Positions 35,452 through 44,860 are shown, counted from the stretch's first letter. The stretch: DNA of 64,000 nt from Anaerohabitans sp964387285 (GCA_964387285.1 CAYLWO010000004.1:99522-163521); one strand, 5' to 3'. The notes: generated by a model from the letters alone, not told the origin. Numbers and translations are program-made.

Positions 35452-37266
35452 GTGAAGAAATCATGTATCAAGCTGTTCCAAAGTCTTTGGCGTGAAAAGT
35501 GGAAACATGCATGGGAAGTTGTTGAATGGCCTTTCCTGGTGGCGTTGGCGCTATTTACCATTGTCTGCGGCGTGATCGGCTTTGCCGCCTATTTTTCACA
35601 TCGTCCGGAAGCGCACTCGCTTGCCGATTACCTGTACATGACCCTGCAGTTGTTCACCATTCAATCCGGATCATTGGCAGGCGATAAAACCTGGTATCTC
35701 GAATTCGCCCGATTTATGGCGCCATTGCTTTCCGGCTATGCGGCGTTACAGGCGCTGCTGGTTATCTTTCATCGGCAAATCCTGCTCATCCGCCTGGCGA
35801 TCATCAAAAACCACATTATCATCTGCGGCCTGGGACGCAAGGGCTATATGCTGGCTGCGGATTTCTGGAGCAAAGGCTATGATGTGGCGATCATCGAGTT
35901 GGATGAACACAACACCTATATTCCCATAGCGCGCGCTGCCGGCATGCCGGTGCTCACCGGCAATGCGGCCGATGCGCTGATTCTGCAGCAAGCTCGTCTG
36001 TTAAACGCCGAAAAAGTGATTTGTGTTTGTGGGGATGACGGCGTCAATGCGGAAATTGCCATGATGACGCAGATTTTATGGCAAAAGCAGACCCGCCGCA
36101 CCTTGCAGTGCTTTGTCCATATCGTCGAACCCGCCGTGTGGAATTTGCTGCACGGTCGCAAGTTCGCATTTGATTCGACCTCGCTGCATATGGAGTTTTT
36201 TAATATATATGATTGGGGCGCTAAACGCATTTTGGAAAAATATCCGGCTTTTGCTTCACATGACTCCACACAGACTCCATCCCATCTGTTAATTGTCGGT
36301 CTGGGAAAATTCGGCGCCAGTTTGTTGATTCATATAGCCCGTGCCTGGTTCTGGCAAATTCGCGACAATCCCAAAGCCAAAAAGCTGCATATTACCGTCA
36401 TCGATAAAATGGCTGTTGCCAAAGTACAACGACTGCTGCAACAATATCCCCGGCTGCAGGACGCCTGCCGATTGCACCCGATCGAGACGGACATACGCTG
36501 GTTCGATGCCCAATCACCGGGCAACAAAATTCTGTTTGCTAAAAAAAATCCTGTTCAAAAAGTTTATATTTGTCTGGATAACGACTCGCTGGCTTTGCAC
36601 AGTGCCGGCGTGCTGCAAAACCTGTTGACCAATCGACAAACGCCCATCATTATCCGCATGGCGGTGCAAACAGGATTGGCTGCGTTGCTGACCGCCGGCC
36701 GGCAGGATTCGACCGATGTTCTGCACGTTTTTCATTTGCTGAATGAAACCTGCCACGTGGAAGCTCTGCAGGATCACATCGACGTTTTGGCGCAAACCAT
36801 ACATGAGGGCTACCTCCAACATGGTCGCAGCCAGGGCGCGTTCTCGACCGACCTGCCGGCGCAAAAGCCGTGGAACGAACTGGCAAGAGAGTTGCAGGAC
36901 TCGAACCGCGATCAGGCGCATCATCTGCCGAAAAAATTGCATAAAATCGGTTACCGGCTCAAACCCTTATGCGATTGGCAGGCGGATCGCGACATGTTCA
37001 GCCCTGAACAGGTGGAGGCCCTGGCGGAAATGGAACATAACAGATGGCTCGCCGAGCGTTTGTCAGCAGGCTGGCGACTCGGTCCTAATGATTTGTCCGC
37101 TAAAACCAATCCGCATATAAAACCCTGGCCGGAATTGGATGAAGCGACCAAAGAGTTCGATCGCAATGCGGTTCGATTAATCCCCATGTTGCTGGCGAAA
37201 ATCGATTTGCAAATATATGCATGCAAAAAAAATCCTGAAATAAAAATTTCCGGAGGCTGCCGATGA
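35452..37266 (+). CDS. Two-TM, double-RCK channel-like protein with C-terminal RyR domains
   Basis: GTG 35452 is preferred, with AGGAAG before it; ATG 35398 would add 18 residues. The protein has about 604 residues. A membrane pair flanks a pore-like loop at about 28-105 (LADYLYMTLQLFTIQSG, no TVGYG). The first RCK/TrkA-N domain begins HIIICGLGRKGYM at about 120. The second begins HLLIVGLGKFGAS at about 277. A degenerate RyR-like unit spans about 440-505 and ends KLHKIGYRLKP. A canonical RyR domain covers about 520-585 (ALAEMEHNRW, GWRLGP, IKPWPEL). It could be a nucleotide-gated ion channel or sensor. It overlaps the next gene by four bases. Confidence 0.82.
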   Translation: MKKSCIKLFQSLWREKWKHAWEVVEWPFLVALALFTIVCGVIGFAAYFSHRPEAHSLADYLYMTLQLFTIQSGSLAGDKTWYLEFARFMAPLLSGYAALQALLVIFHRQILLIRLAIIKNHIIICGLGRKGYMLAADFWSKGYDVAIIELDEHNTYIPIARAAGMPVLTGNAADALILQQARLLNAEKVICVCGDDGVNAEIAMMTQILWQKQTRRTLQCFVHIVEPAVWNLLHGRKFAFDSTSLHMEFFNIYDWGAKRILEKYPAFASHDSTQTPSHLLIVGLGKFGASLLIHIARAWFWQIRDNPKAKKLHITVIDKMAVAKVQRLLQQYPRLQDACRLHPIETDIRWFDAQSPGNKILFAKKNPVQKVYICLDNDSLALHSAGVLQNLLTNRQTPIIIRMAVQTGLAALLTAGRQDSTDVLHVFHLLNETCHVEALQDHIDVLAQTIHEGYLQHGRSQGAFSTDLPAQKPWNELARELQDSNRDQAHHLPKKLHKIGYRLKPLCDWQADRDMFSPEQVEALAEMEHNRWLAERLSAGWRLGPNDLSAKTNPHIKPWPELDEATKEFDRNAVRLIPMLLAKIDLQIYACKKNPEIKISGGCR

Positions 37267-39824
37267 AAAGCCCAAAAATCCCTGTCGCGCAACACATACA
37301 GGATGTCGAACGATTTGCGCAAAAAAGAGAACAGTACGTCAAATTTGCCGAATGGCTGAAGGAGATTCTCGAAAAGGCCGGGGTTCGTTATGCCCCTTTG
37401 AGCATCGTGCAGGCCCGGGCCAAAACCGTTTCCAGCTTTGCGGAAAAAATTATCCGTAAGGACAAGTATTCCGATCCGCTGAAGGAAGTCACTGATCTGT
37501 GCGGCGCCCGCATTGTCGTCCATTTTCAGAGCCAGGTGCTCAAAATCTGCGAATTCATCAAAAATAATTTTATCATAGATGAAGCCAACAGCATCGACGT
37601 CAGTTCCAAATTAAAGGAAGGCGAGTTCGGCTACCTCTCCATTCATTACATCGTCATCCCGCGAGAGGGCAGCATTCTGGACAAGACGGTGCCCGGTGAT
37701 TTTTTAAATCTCAAAGCGGAAATTCAGGTGCGCACCCTTTTGCAGCACGCCTGGGCCGACATCAGCCATGATCGTATTTACAAATCCAATTTTACCGTGC
37801 CCAAGCGATGGAAGCGGGAAAGTGCACGTCTGGCTGCGGTGTTGGAAAAAGCGGATGACGCCTTTGCCGGCATGTCGGAAACTCTGGATGCATACACAAC
37901 CAATTACAGCGTGCTGCTTGGCGAGGATAAACTGAATGCAGAAATTCAAACATTGACGACGTTGTTACGCGTCGACCCGGAACAGAAAAATCAGTCAAGG
38001 CATGCGCTGAAACTGGGCAAAGCCCTGGCGGCCAAAGGAGACTGGCCGGCGGTGGTGAATCTGCTGCTGGAATACCTACCCGCACCCGCGTCGCAAGAGT
38101 TGTTGGTCGACTATGCTTATGCGTTGTGTCAAACCAACAAACAGAAGATTCTGCAACCCGATTTTGTCAAAGGGCAGAAACAATTGCAGAAATGCGCAGA
38201 ATCGGACTTGCCAATACAAGCGGTGACCAGGGATGAAGCGTTGGAAGCGATGCGTCTCCAGGCGCGCGCCTGGCATTTGTCAGGACTGACCTGGAGTTGG
38301 ATCAAGGGCAAAGAGAAGAACGCTAAAAACGCATTTCAACGCGCCTATGAAATCACGCCGACCAATCCCTACTATTTTTTAAAATTTCTCGAATATGAAA
38401 TCAGGGGGCGAAAAGATCTGGCTTTTCTGGTCATGCTCAAACCGGGCATCCTGGAAGCGATTCATGTCTGTCGCAATCATATCGACATAGGCATTGAAGT
38501 CATCAATGCCTATCTGGCCACAGCCAAAGCGTATTTTATTCTTTCCATGGCTGATGAGTGTCTCAATGCCTATGCCAAGGCCATCGACATCCTGTTGAAC
38601 AGCGAATCCTGTTGCCTGTTGCCGGAGAAACTGGATGAGGAACTGCGATCACTGGAAAACCTGGCCGGAGTTAACAGAGAGTTGTACGAGCTGTGTTTTC
38701 AATTGTTGCATCTGCTGAGATGGCGAAAATTTTCCGCTGAGGATTCTAAAAAACTGGTTGCCAAAAAGCGGCTCTATCAAAAATGCTGGCCGGAGCCGGT
38801 GCTGATCATTGCCGGCGGCGCTGAACTCATGAGTTTGCCGGCTGCACAGCATTACCATGAACTCTTGTACGAAGCACTGGTTTATTTTCGCGGAACAGTG
38901 ATCAGCGGCGGCACCACCTCCGGCATACCCGGCGAGGTGGGCATTGCCGCAAACGATTTGGCGGACCGGAATCGCAAAGAGTTCACTCTGGTTGGTTATC
39001 TGCCCAAAAAGCTGCCGTCAGATGCCCAGGTCTGCAAGTATTACGATCACTGTGTGCATACAAACGCTAAAGGATTCAGCGCCAGGGAATTGATCGCCTA
39101 TTGGACGGATCTGTTAGTGTGCGGCGTCCAGCCGTGCAAGATGCTGGTTTTGGGCATAAACGGCGGACGCATCGCGAATTTGGAGTATCGCCTGGCGCTG
39201 GCTTTTGGCGCCGTGGTGGGACTGGTGCAAAACAGCGGCCGCGCCGCTGCCGAATTATTGGCTGACCCGGACTGGAAAAATCATCCCCATATGATCGTGC
39301 TGGCAGATAATGGTAAAATCATCTGGGCTTTTACCCATCAATATCAATCCGTTCAGTTAACGGAAAAGCAGATCAATCAGTTGGCCCCGCAGGCGCACGA
39401 GTATTACCGGCAAAAACGCATCGAGCAAAAAAACACCAGCGACAAAGCCATGCTGCCGTGGGATAAATTGCCGGACACATTGATCGCCTCCAACAAAGAG
39501 CAGATCAGATTTATCGAAAAAACAATTGAGAAAATCGGCCTGAGCATCAGACCTAACAGCAAACCGAAAGCCTATTCGTTCAGCAAAGAACAAAAAGACT
39601 TGCTGGCCGAGCTGGAACATGCGCGCTGGTGCGTGGAGCGCAGCCTGGACGGGTGGCAGTACGGTCCGATCAAGGATGTGGACAATAAAATCAATCCCTC
39701 CCTGGTTCCCTGGGACAAACTGCCGGACGAAATAAAGGCCTATGATGAAGAAGCGGTTTTTCATTTTCAGGAGATATTAAACAAAGCCGGGTTCGAAATA
39801 TTTGAACCGGTGGAGAAAAAATGA
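37263..39824 (+). CDS. RelA/SpoT alarmone synthetase fused to TPR, SLOG and RyR domains
   Basis: An 853-residue fusion. The RelA/SpoT synthetase domain spans residues 20-220: DLCGARIVVHF at 78-88, EFGYLSIHYIV at 121-131, and AEIQVRTLLQHAWADISHD at 152-170, with no HD hydrolase. A helical TPR-like region spans about 230-500 (AKNAFQRAYEITPTNPYY). A SLOG domain of the LSDAT/TRPM type spans about 510-690, with IIAGGAE, ISGGTTSGIPGEVG at about 545-558 and LGINGGRIANLEYRLALAFGA. The C-terminus carries a shortened RyR-like unit (LPWDKLPDTL, ending KIGLSI) and a full RyR (LLAELEHARW, GWQYGP, LVPWDKLP, KAGFEIF). It is translationally coupled on both sides and should make (p)ppGpp or a related nucleotide under SLOG/RyR control. 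Confidence 0.85.
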   Translation: MKSPKIPVAQHIQDVERFAQKREQYVKFAEWLKEILEKAGVRYAPLSIVQARAKTVSSFAEKIIRKDKYSDPLKEVTDLCGARIVVHFQSQVLKICEFIKNNFIIDEANSIDVSSKLKEGEFGYLSIHYIVIPREGSILDKTVPGDFLNLKAEIQVRTLLQHAWADISHDRIYKSNFTVPKRWKRESARLAAVLEKADDAFAGMSETLDAYTTNYSVLLGEDKLNAEIQTLTTLLRVDPEQKNQSRHALKLGKALAAKGDWPAVVNLLLEYLPAPASQELLVDYAYALCQTNKQKILQPDFVKGQKQLQKCAESDLPIQAVTRDEALEAMRLQARAWHLSGLTWSWIKGKEKNAKNAFQRAYEITPTNPYYFLKFLEYEIRGRKDLAFLVMLKPGILEAIHVCRNHIDIGIEVINAYLATAKAYFILSMADECLNAYAKAIDILLNSESCCLLPEKLDEELRSLENLAGVNRELYELCFQLLHLLRWRKFSAEDSKKLVAKKRLYQKCWPEPVLIIAGGAELMSLPAAQHYHELLYEALVYFRGTVISGGTTSGIPGEVGIAANDLADRNRKEFTLVGYLPKKLPSDAQVCKYYDHCVHTNAKGFSARELIAYWTDLLVCGVQPCKMLVLGINGGRIANLEYRLALAFGAVVGLVQNSGRAAAELLADPDWKNHPHMIVLADNGKIIWAFTHQYQSVQLTEKQINQLAPQAHEYYRQKRIEQKNTSDKAMLPWDKLPDTLIASNKEQIRFIEKTIEKIGLSIRPNSKPKAYSFSKEQKDLLAELEHARWCVERSLDGWQYGPIKDVDNKINPSLVPWDKLPDEIKAYDEEAVFHFQEILNKAGFEIFEPVEKK

Positions 39825-40231
39825 ACAAATACCCCGGCGCCGCCGTCCGCGCGATCATTGTGGATTCCGAGGGACGGATACTCTTTCTCAAAAGACAAAA
39901 CACCCGCTACTCTGACGGCCAATGGTGTTTGCCCGGCGGCAAGGTCGAGTTCGGACAAACCGTGGAAGAAGCGGTTGTCAAAGAGGTGGCGGAAGAGACT
40001 TCGCTCCGTTGTACGGAATGCCGGTTTCTGTTTTACATGGACAGCTTGCCGAATATCGAAAATGAAAACCATTTCATCAATTTTTATTTTGCCTGCCGCA
40101 CCTCCGGAGAAATATTCCTGAACGACGAATCTGCGGCTTTTATCTGGTTAAAAGCGGAGGAGATGGGAGAGTATGATATGGCGTTTGGGATGCGGGAGGC
40201 GGTGGAAAGAGCGATGCAGTTTGCCCAATAA
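39821..40231 (+). CDS. Nudix hydrolase, coupled to the alarmone synthetase gene
   Basis: A 136-residue single-domain Nudix protein. The Nudix box GGKVEFGQTVEEAVVKEVAEET at residues 39-60 fits G-x5-E-x7-(R/K)-E-x2-E-E, with Lys in place of the usual Arg. The N-terminus AAVRAIIVDSEGRILFLKR and FINFYFAC are typical of mutT-like enzymes that hydrolyse nucleoside diphosphate-X compounds. ATG overlaps the preceding stop by four bases (ATGA), so its dose is tied to the RelA/SpoT-SLOG-RyR protein. A role in degrading or editing the nucleotide made by that protein is inferred from coupling only. Confidence 0.88.
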   Translation: MNKYPGAAVRAIIVDSEGRILFLKRQNTRYSDGQWCLPGGKVEFGQTVEEAVVKEVAEETSLRCTECRFLFYMDSLPNIENENHFINFYFACRTSGEIFLNDESAAFIWLKAEEMGEYDMAFGMREAVERAMQFAQ

Positions 40232-40423
40232 ATCCCGGCCTTGACCGGGTGTGCGCTTACCTGGCATACATATTTGTAAACAGAATTCTTAGAGTTTGCT
40301 TGAGGAGCAACCGTAATAATGATCAGGGGAAACCGTATATTTTTTAAAGGAAAAAATAAATTTTGACCGGCCTTTCAAGAAATTAAGATAGCTGGGCATA
40401 TTAAAAACACAAGGGAACCGATC

Positions 40424-43400
40424 ATGTCGCATTATACTGAATCCATTCTCGTAACCGGCGATGTCGTAAAGGATATCTTTATTTACAAGGGAGATCGAAT
40501 AACTCCATCCGATTCTGGTAAAGTGCGGCCGTATTTCAGTGCAGAACTCGGCGGCGCAATGAATTTATTTAAAATAATTGACTCAACAGTCGCACCGGGA
40601 CAAGCACAATTTGCGTTTGATAGACTGTCACCTGAAGAGTTAAATGAATTTCCGCCAGAACTTACGGTCCACACGCTGTGGAAATTGCAGGAAGGCGGCC
40701 TAAAAAGAGAATATGAAGAAACCGGAAAGAAGGACAAACCGCCCAAGGTATGGCGGGTTGCGGAGGCTCTGGGATATGCCCCCAGTCCAAAAGGCAAGAT
40801 AGACAGGATTGCATTGAAACAACTTGCATCAGATCAGGCCCCTCCTGTCGTCCTGGCGATTGATGATGCCGGTATCGGCTTTCGTTCAGCCAGAATGAAA
40901 ACCAAACAACTCTGGCCACAGGCAGTTCAGCGTACGGATCCAAAGCAGCCGAAATGGATAATAATGAAGATGTCTCATCCAGTGGCCCAGGGCGACCTGT
41001 GGCGGGAGCTCGTACATTTCGAGAATGGCAATCTATTCAAACGGCGAGAAAATCTGATCGTGATAACCTCAGCAAAGGAACTCCGTGCTGCAGGGATGGC
41101 AATCAGTCGTGGTTATAGTTGGGAGCGAACGCTTTCTGAATTATCGTCAGAACTTTTAGAAAATACAATTTTTCGGCCTTTGCTGTTATGTACCAGATAC
41201 TTGATCATCAATCTTGGTTGTAACGGCGCCATTTTATTCGACAACGATGGTTCGCAAAATGACAAGGACCTAGTTGATAACTGCGAGTTGATCTACGATC
41301 CTGCCATGGCTGAAGGACAGTGGAAGCATATCATGCAAGATTCAGTATGTCCAGTATATGGGGTGATGAACACTTTTACGGCCGCTGTTGCCGTTCACCT
41401 GTTAGCCGTTCATCGTGACGAATGCAAAGCTTCCACCTCGCCGGCCAAACCGCTGGAAAAAATATCAGAAGGCATCAAACGAGGTTTGACTGGCATTCGA
41501 ATTTTACGCCTTTGCGGGCATGGTACCCAAGATGAAATCCCGCATTTCCCTTATGTGCCATTAGCTGGAGTTTTACGTCCACTCGCGTGGCTCATGGATC
41601 CCAGTGAATTAAATAATGATAAGTGCTTCCGTGCACCCAGTCCATTAGTCTTTAACGGGAATTCCAGTGGAAATCCACCAACAACAGCTGATGATGAGCG
41701 CAAACACGCTTTCGACGAGGCACGCGGCGCAACTCGAAGAATAGCAGAAAAGGGTTACCAGGTCATAAAAATGTCCGAGGAATTCCGTCTTCATCCCGCA
41801 ACGTGGACACTGGTATCACATGCCGAAACGCACTTTTCACTCAAACAGCCTTTGATCGGCTTGGCGCACTGTTATGCGCTATATGGTGATTCGGCACTAT
41901 CTCATATTCCGCATGCCCGCTTTGGGGATTTATTGTCTGTCGACCGTTCTGAAATAGAAATATTGCGCAGTTTACGGCACATGATTGAGACGTTTAAAAA
42001 CAATGAAAACGCCAAACGACCCCTTTGCCTTGCGGCATTTGGTCCTCCTGGCGCAGGGAAATCCTTTGGCATCATCCAGATCGCCAATGACGTTCTTGGT
42101 CAAAATGGTCAAAAAGCCGAAATTTTAGAGTTTAATCTTTCTCAATATAACGATCCAACTTTACTTATCGGCGCCTTTCATCAGATACGGGACAAAGTGC
42201 TTCAGGGTCATCTTCCGGTCGTTTTCTGGGATGAATTCGATTCTCAAAACTACAAATGGCTGCAGTTTCTGCTCTCTCCTATGCAGGATGGGACATTTCA
42301 ATCTGATCAGCTTACACATCCACTGGGCAAGTGCATTTTTGTTTTTGCAGGAGCCACGAGTTGGGATTTTGAGCATTTTGGTCCGGTTCCACAAGTCAAA
42401 GTGGGATCCGAGGAGTGGCAAAAACGGCAAGCTATGTATAATAAGTATCCAGACGTTAAAAAAAATGATCAACTACTCGAAGCTGATTTTCGACTTAAAA
42501 AAGGACCTGACTTTATTTCACGACTCGACGGGCATATCGATGTACTCGGGCCGAATCCCCGTAAGCTTTATGACTTTTCCACATTTTCCTGGACAAAGAC
42601 GGATCCAACAGATTTGACTTGGCCGGTCCGGCGCGCCATTCTGCTGCGGCACTTTCTTGGGCTCAAGGATAACGTAACACTAGAAATAGACCGTGATCTT
42701 TTACGGGCATTTCTTATGGTACCTTGCTATATTAATGGAGCAAGATCAATGGAAAAAATATGCCGACCGCTGGCAGGAACTCCCAAACCACACCGGCGCG
42801 CCTATCTTCCCCCACCGCAGGTGCTCCATCAACATCTCGAAAGTAGCGCTTGTTTTGATTCCATTTGTTCAGGCAACCGACTTTTTCATGATCCCCAAAA
42901 ACTCTGGTTGGTTGCCGCAGCAATCAAAGAGAACTACGAACGGCTCGCTGCTAAAAATGAAAACAAGCAACGTCGGGAACTCAACAAAAAGAAAGATATG
43001 GAAAACGCACTCGAGTTGGATGATGCCTGGTTTCGAGCAACAAATCTCGCAGCCGCTGCCCGAATGCCGGAGGTACTTGTTCTGGCCGGTCTTCAATTGG
43101 AAAAAGGCAAATACAAAAATTCGGATGAGCGCACGCTGATAAATTCACATATAATGCATCCGCATCACTTGCACAATATGGCAAGAGAAGAACATAATTT
43201 ATGGATGACCTTCCACCTTGATAATAATTGGGGTTATATTGATTCAAAGACACTCTCCAAGCTCTCCGATGATGATCGAAAAAAAGAAATCAAACGCTTA
43301 AAAAATGAAGAACGACTGCACACTCTGCTGATTCCGTTTGATGATTTGCCGGAAGAGGAAAAGAAAAAAGATTTTGAAACTATCTCGCATTATCAGGAAA

Positions 43401-43450
43401 TCGCCGACTTGATTGAATATAAAATAACCTTCATAAAATGGGATGGCTGA
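40424..43450 (+). CDS. PfkB-like, AAA+ and RyR fusion protein
   Basis: A 1008-residue protein. The N-terminal part (about 5-345) has ribokinase/PfkB-like marks: ILVTGDVVKDIF, then GGAMNL, LIINLGCNGAILF, and MNTFTAAVAVHLL where PfkB proteins have their GAGD helix; the catalytic Asp is not evident, so it may only bind a nucleoside or sugar. An AAA+ ATPase spans about 525-800, with Walker A GPPGAGKS at about 541-548, Walker B VVFWDEFD at about 598-605 and FISRLDGHI. A degenerate RyR-like unit (AAIKENYERL ... LVLAGLQLE) and a C-terminal RyR (NMAREEHNLW, NNWGYI, LLIPFDDLPEE) end the protein. Base composition is more AT-rich than the preceding genes. An AAGGGA site precedes ATG. Confidence 0.75.
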   Translation: MSHYTESILVTGDVVKDIFIYKGDRITPSDSGKVRPYFSAELGGAMNLFKIIDSTVAPGQAQFAFDRLSPEELNEFPPELTVHTLWKLQEGGLKREYEETGKKDKPPKVWRVAEALGYAPSPKGKIDRIALKQLASDQAPPVVLAIDDAGIGFRSARMKTKQLWPQAVQRTDPKQPKWIIMKMSHPVAQGDLWRELVHFENGNLFKRRENLIVITSAKELRAAGMAISRGYSWERTLSELSSELLENTIFRPLLLCTRYLIINLGCNGAILFDNDGSQNDKDLVDNCELIYDPAMAEGQWKHIMQDSVCPVYGVMNTFTAAVAVHLLAVHRDECKASTSPAKPLEKISEGIKRGLTGIRILRLCGHGTQDEIPHFPYVPLAGVLRPLAWLMDPSELNNDKCFRAPSPLVFNGNSSGNPPTTADDERKHAFDEARGATRRIAEKGYQVIKMSEEFRLHPATWTLVSHAETHFSLKQPLIGLAHCYALYGDSALSHIPHARFGDLLSVDRSEIEILRSLRHMIETFKNNENAKRPLCLAAFGPPGAGKSFGIIQIANDVLGQNGQKAEILEFNLSQYNDPTLLIGAFHQIRDKVLQGHLPVVFWDEFDSQNYKWLQFLLSPMQDGTFQSDQLTHPLGKCIFVFAGATSWDFEHFGPVPQVKVGSEEWQKRQAMYNKYPDVKKNDQLLEADFRLKKGPDFISRLDGHIDVLGPNPRKLYDFSTFSWTKTDPTDLTWPVRRAILLRHFLGLKDNVTLEIDRDLLRAFLMVPCYINGARSMEKICRPLAGTPKPHRRAYLPPPQVLHQHLESSACFDSICSGNRLFHDPQKLWLVAAAIKENYERLAAKNENKQRRELNKKKDMENALELDDAWFRATNLAAAARMPEVLVLAGLQLEKGKYKNSDERTLINSHIMHPHHLHNMAREEHNLWMTFHLDNNWGYIDSKTLSKLSDDDRKKEIKRLKNEERLHTLLIPFDDLPEEEKKKDFETISHYQEIADLIEYKITFIKWDG

Positions 43451-43659
43451 GATATGAACAGAGAAACAGCGCCCAGGGGTATTTACTTATGCTCGCTCAC
43501 GGCAAATGGTGCTAGCAGTAGATACCAGGGGATTCTCAGACTTGTTCTCCTCAAATGACGCAAAGACTTGAATCAATCGCCGGTAACGCAGGGGATACCC
43601 ATCATACCAAAGAGCGGTACAAGCATAAATACCGCCTGGCAAAAGGCGGAAAAGGAACA

Positions 43660-44799
43660 ATGATGATACAATACAGAATCTTTATCAGCTATTCCCATGA
43701 CGATCATCAATGGGTGAACGACCTCGTGGCTATTCTGCAAAAGAAAACATGGATCATACCGGTTCTGGACAGGGATTTTGCACCGGGAAGAGGTTTTCAC
43801 GATCAAATCAAACGGTACATTGCCCATGCGCATATTTTCATGCCCATCATCACCGAAGCCTCCAGTCAGAGAGGATGGGTGCACCAGGAAATCGGTTACG
43901 CCATGGCACTGAATATTCCCGTCCTCCCTGTAGCCATAGGTAAAGAACCGGGAGAGATGCTGTATGGTTTGCAGGCCATCATGCTCAAGCCGGAAAACAT
44001 CGGCAATGAATGGGAAAATGCTCTGGACAAGCGATTGGCGGAAAAAGAAATCGGCAGCCTGCTGAAAAGAAACGAACATGAGATGCTGCCGCTGTATGAA
44101 CGCGCCGAATTCCAAGAAGATCGCACCATGATGATGGTCCAATATGCGACTGCTGTTCGACAATTGGACAGGTATGGCATGGTTAGACAAAAAGGTGCGC
44201 TCTCCTCCTTTCACATCCCGGACAGGCCAATCAGTGATCCCATCTGGGAGCTTCGCTATCAGGAAAAATACGATGATCTCCATACCTGTGCTCCAAAACA
44301 CGAAAAAAAACGACCCCGGCAATTCCTGTATAAATGGTTATTGCAGGAACGTCTCCTGTTACAGGAACATGCGTTTGAAGAAGGTTGCCGGTTAATCATC
44401 GATCCGACTATAAAACTCTCAATGTATTCCAATGAAGCGATGATTTCGCGGCTGGATGTTCTGCAAAAATTCATTGCAAGCTTTCCAAAAGACAAGAGCT
44501 TGGAAATCGTGCTCGATTCCAATATGGAAAAAAAATACAATCTTACCATTATCGGCGACTGGTTCGTTGCTGAAGCGGTGAACGCCGCACCAAAAGGAGG
44601 CTATATACAAACCATTTTCACACGACATGCACCCACCATTCAAAAATATATAGACGATTTTAACCGTGAATTCGACGCACTCTTTGAAGAGCAGAATCAA
44701 CCGGATTCGAGAAACTATGCCGTAAATAAAATTCGAGAAAGAAAAAAAGAATTCGAAGAACTGATCGCTCAAAAAAAGCAGGAAATTCAATCATTATAA
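43660..44799 (+). CDS. TIR-domain protein with a conserved C-terminal effector-associated domain
   Basis: ATG 43660 has AAGGA nearby; the open frame back to 43555 is not supported. The protein has 379 residues. The TIR domain covers 1-135: YRIFISYSHDD at 5-15, LDRDFAPGRGFHDQIKRYI, MPIITEASSQRGWVHQEIGYA, with E77 as candidate catalytic Glu of NAD-cleaving TIRs. The C-terminal region (about 225-340) includes LLQERLLLQEHAFEEGCRLIIDP and LTIIGDWFVAEAV. A clearly related but decayed copy is inverted just downstream. The C-terminus ends in a charged coiled helix. Activity could be NAD hydrolysis or cyclic nucleotide production. Confidence 0.85.
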   Translation: MMIQYRIFISYSHDDHQWVNDLVAILQKKTWIIPVLDRDFAPGRGFHDQIKRYIAHAHIFMPIITEASSQRGWVHQEIGYAMALNIPVLPVAIGKEPGEMLYGLQAIMLKPENIGNEWENALDKRLAEKEIGSLLKRNEHEMLPLYERAEFQEDRTMMMVQYATAVRQLDRYGMVRQKGALSSFHIPDRPISDPIWELRYQEKYDDLHTCAPKHEKKRPRQFLYKWLLQERLLLQEHAFEEGCRLIIDPTIKLSMYSNEAMISRLDVLQKFIASFPKDKSLEIVLDSNMEKKYNLTIIGDWFVAEAVNAAPKGGYIQTIFTRHAPTIQKYIDDFNREFDALFEEQNQPDSRNYAVNKIRERKKEFEELIAQKKQEIQSL

Positions 44800-44860
44800 C
44801 CGCTCGATGCATCTAGCGGATTCGTTCATTAGGCGGGATAGTAACACTGTTTCATTTTTA

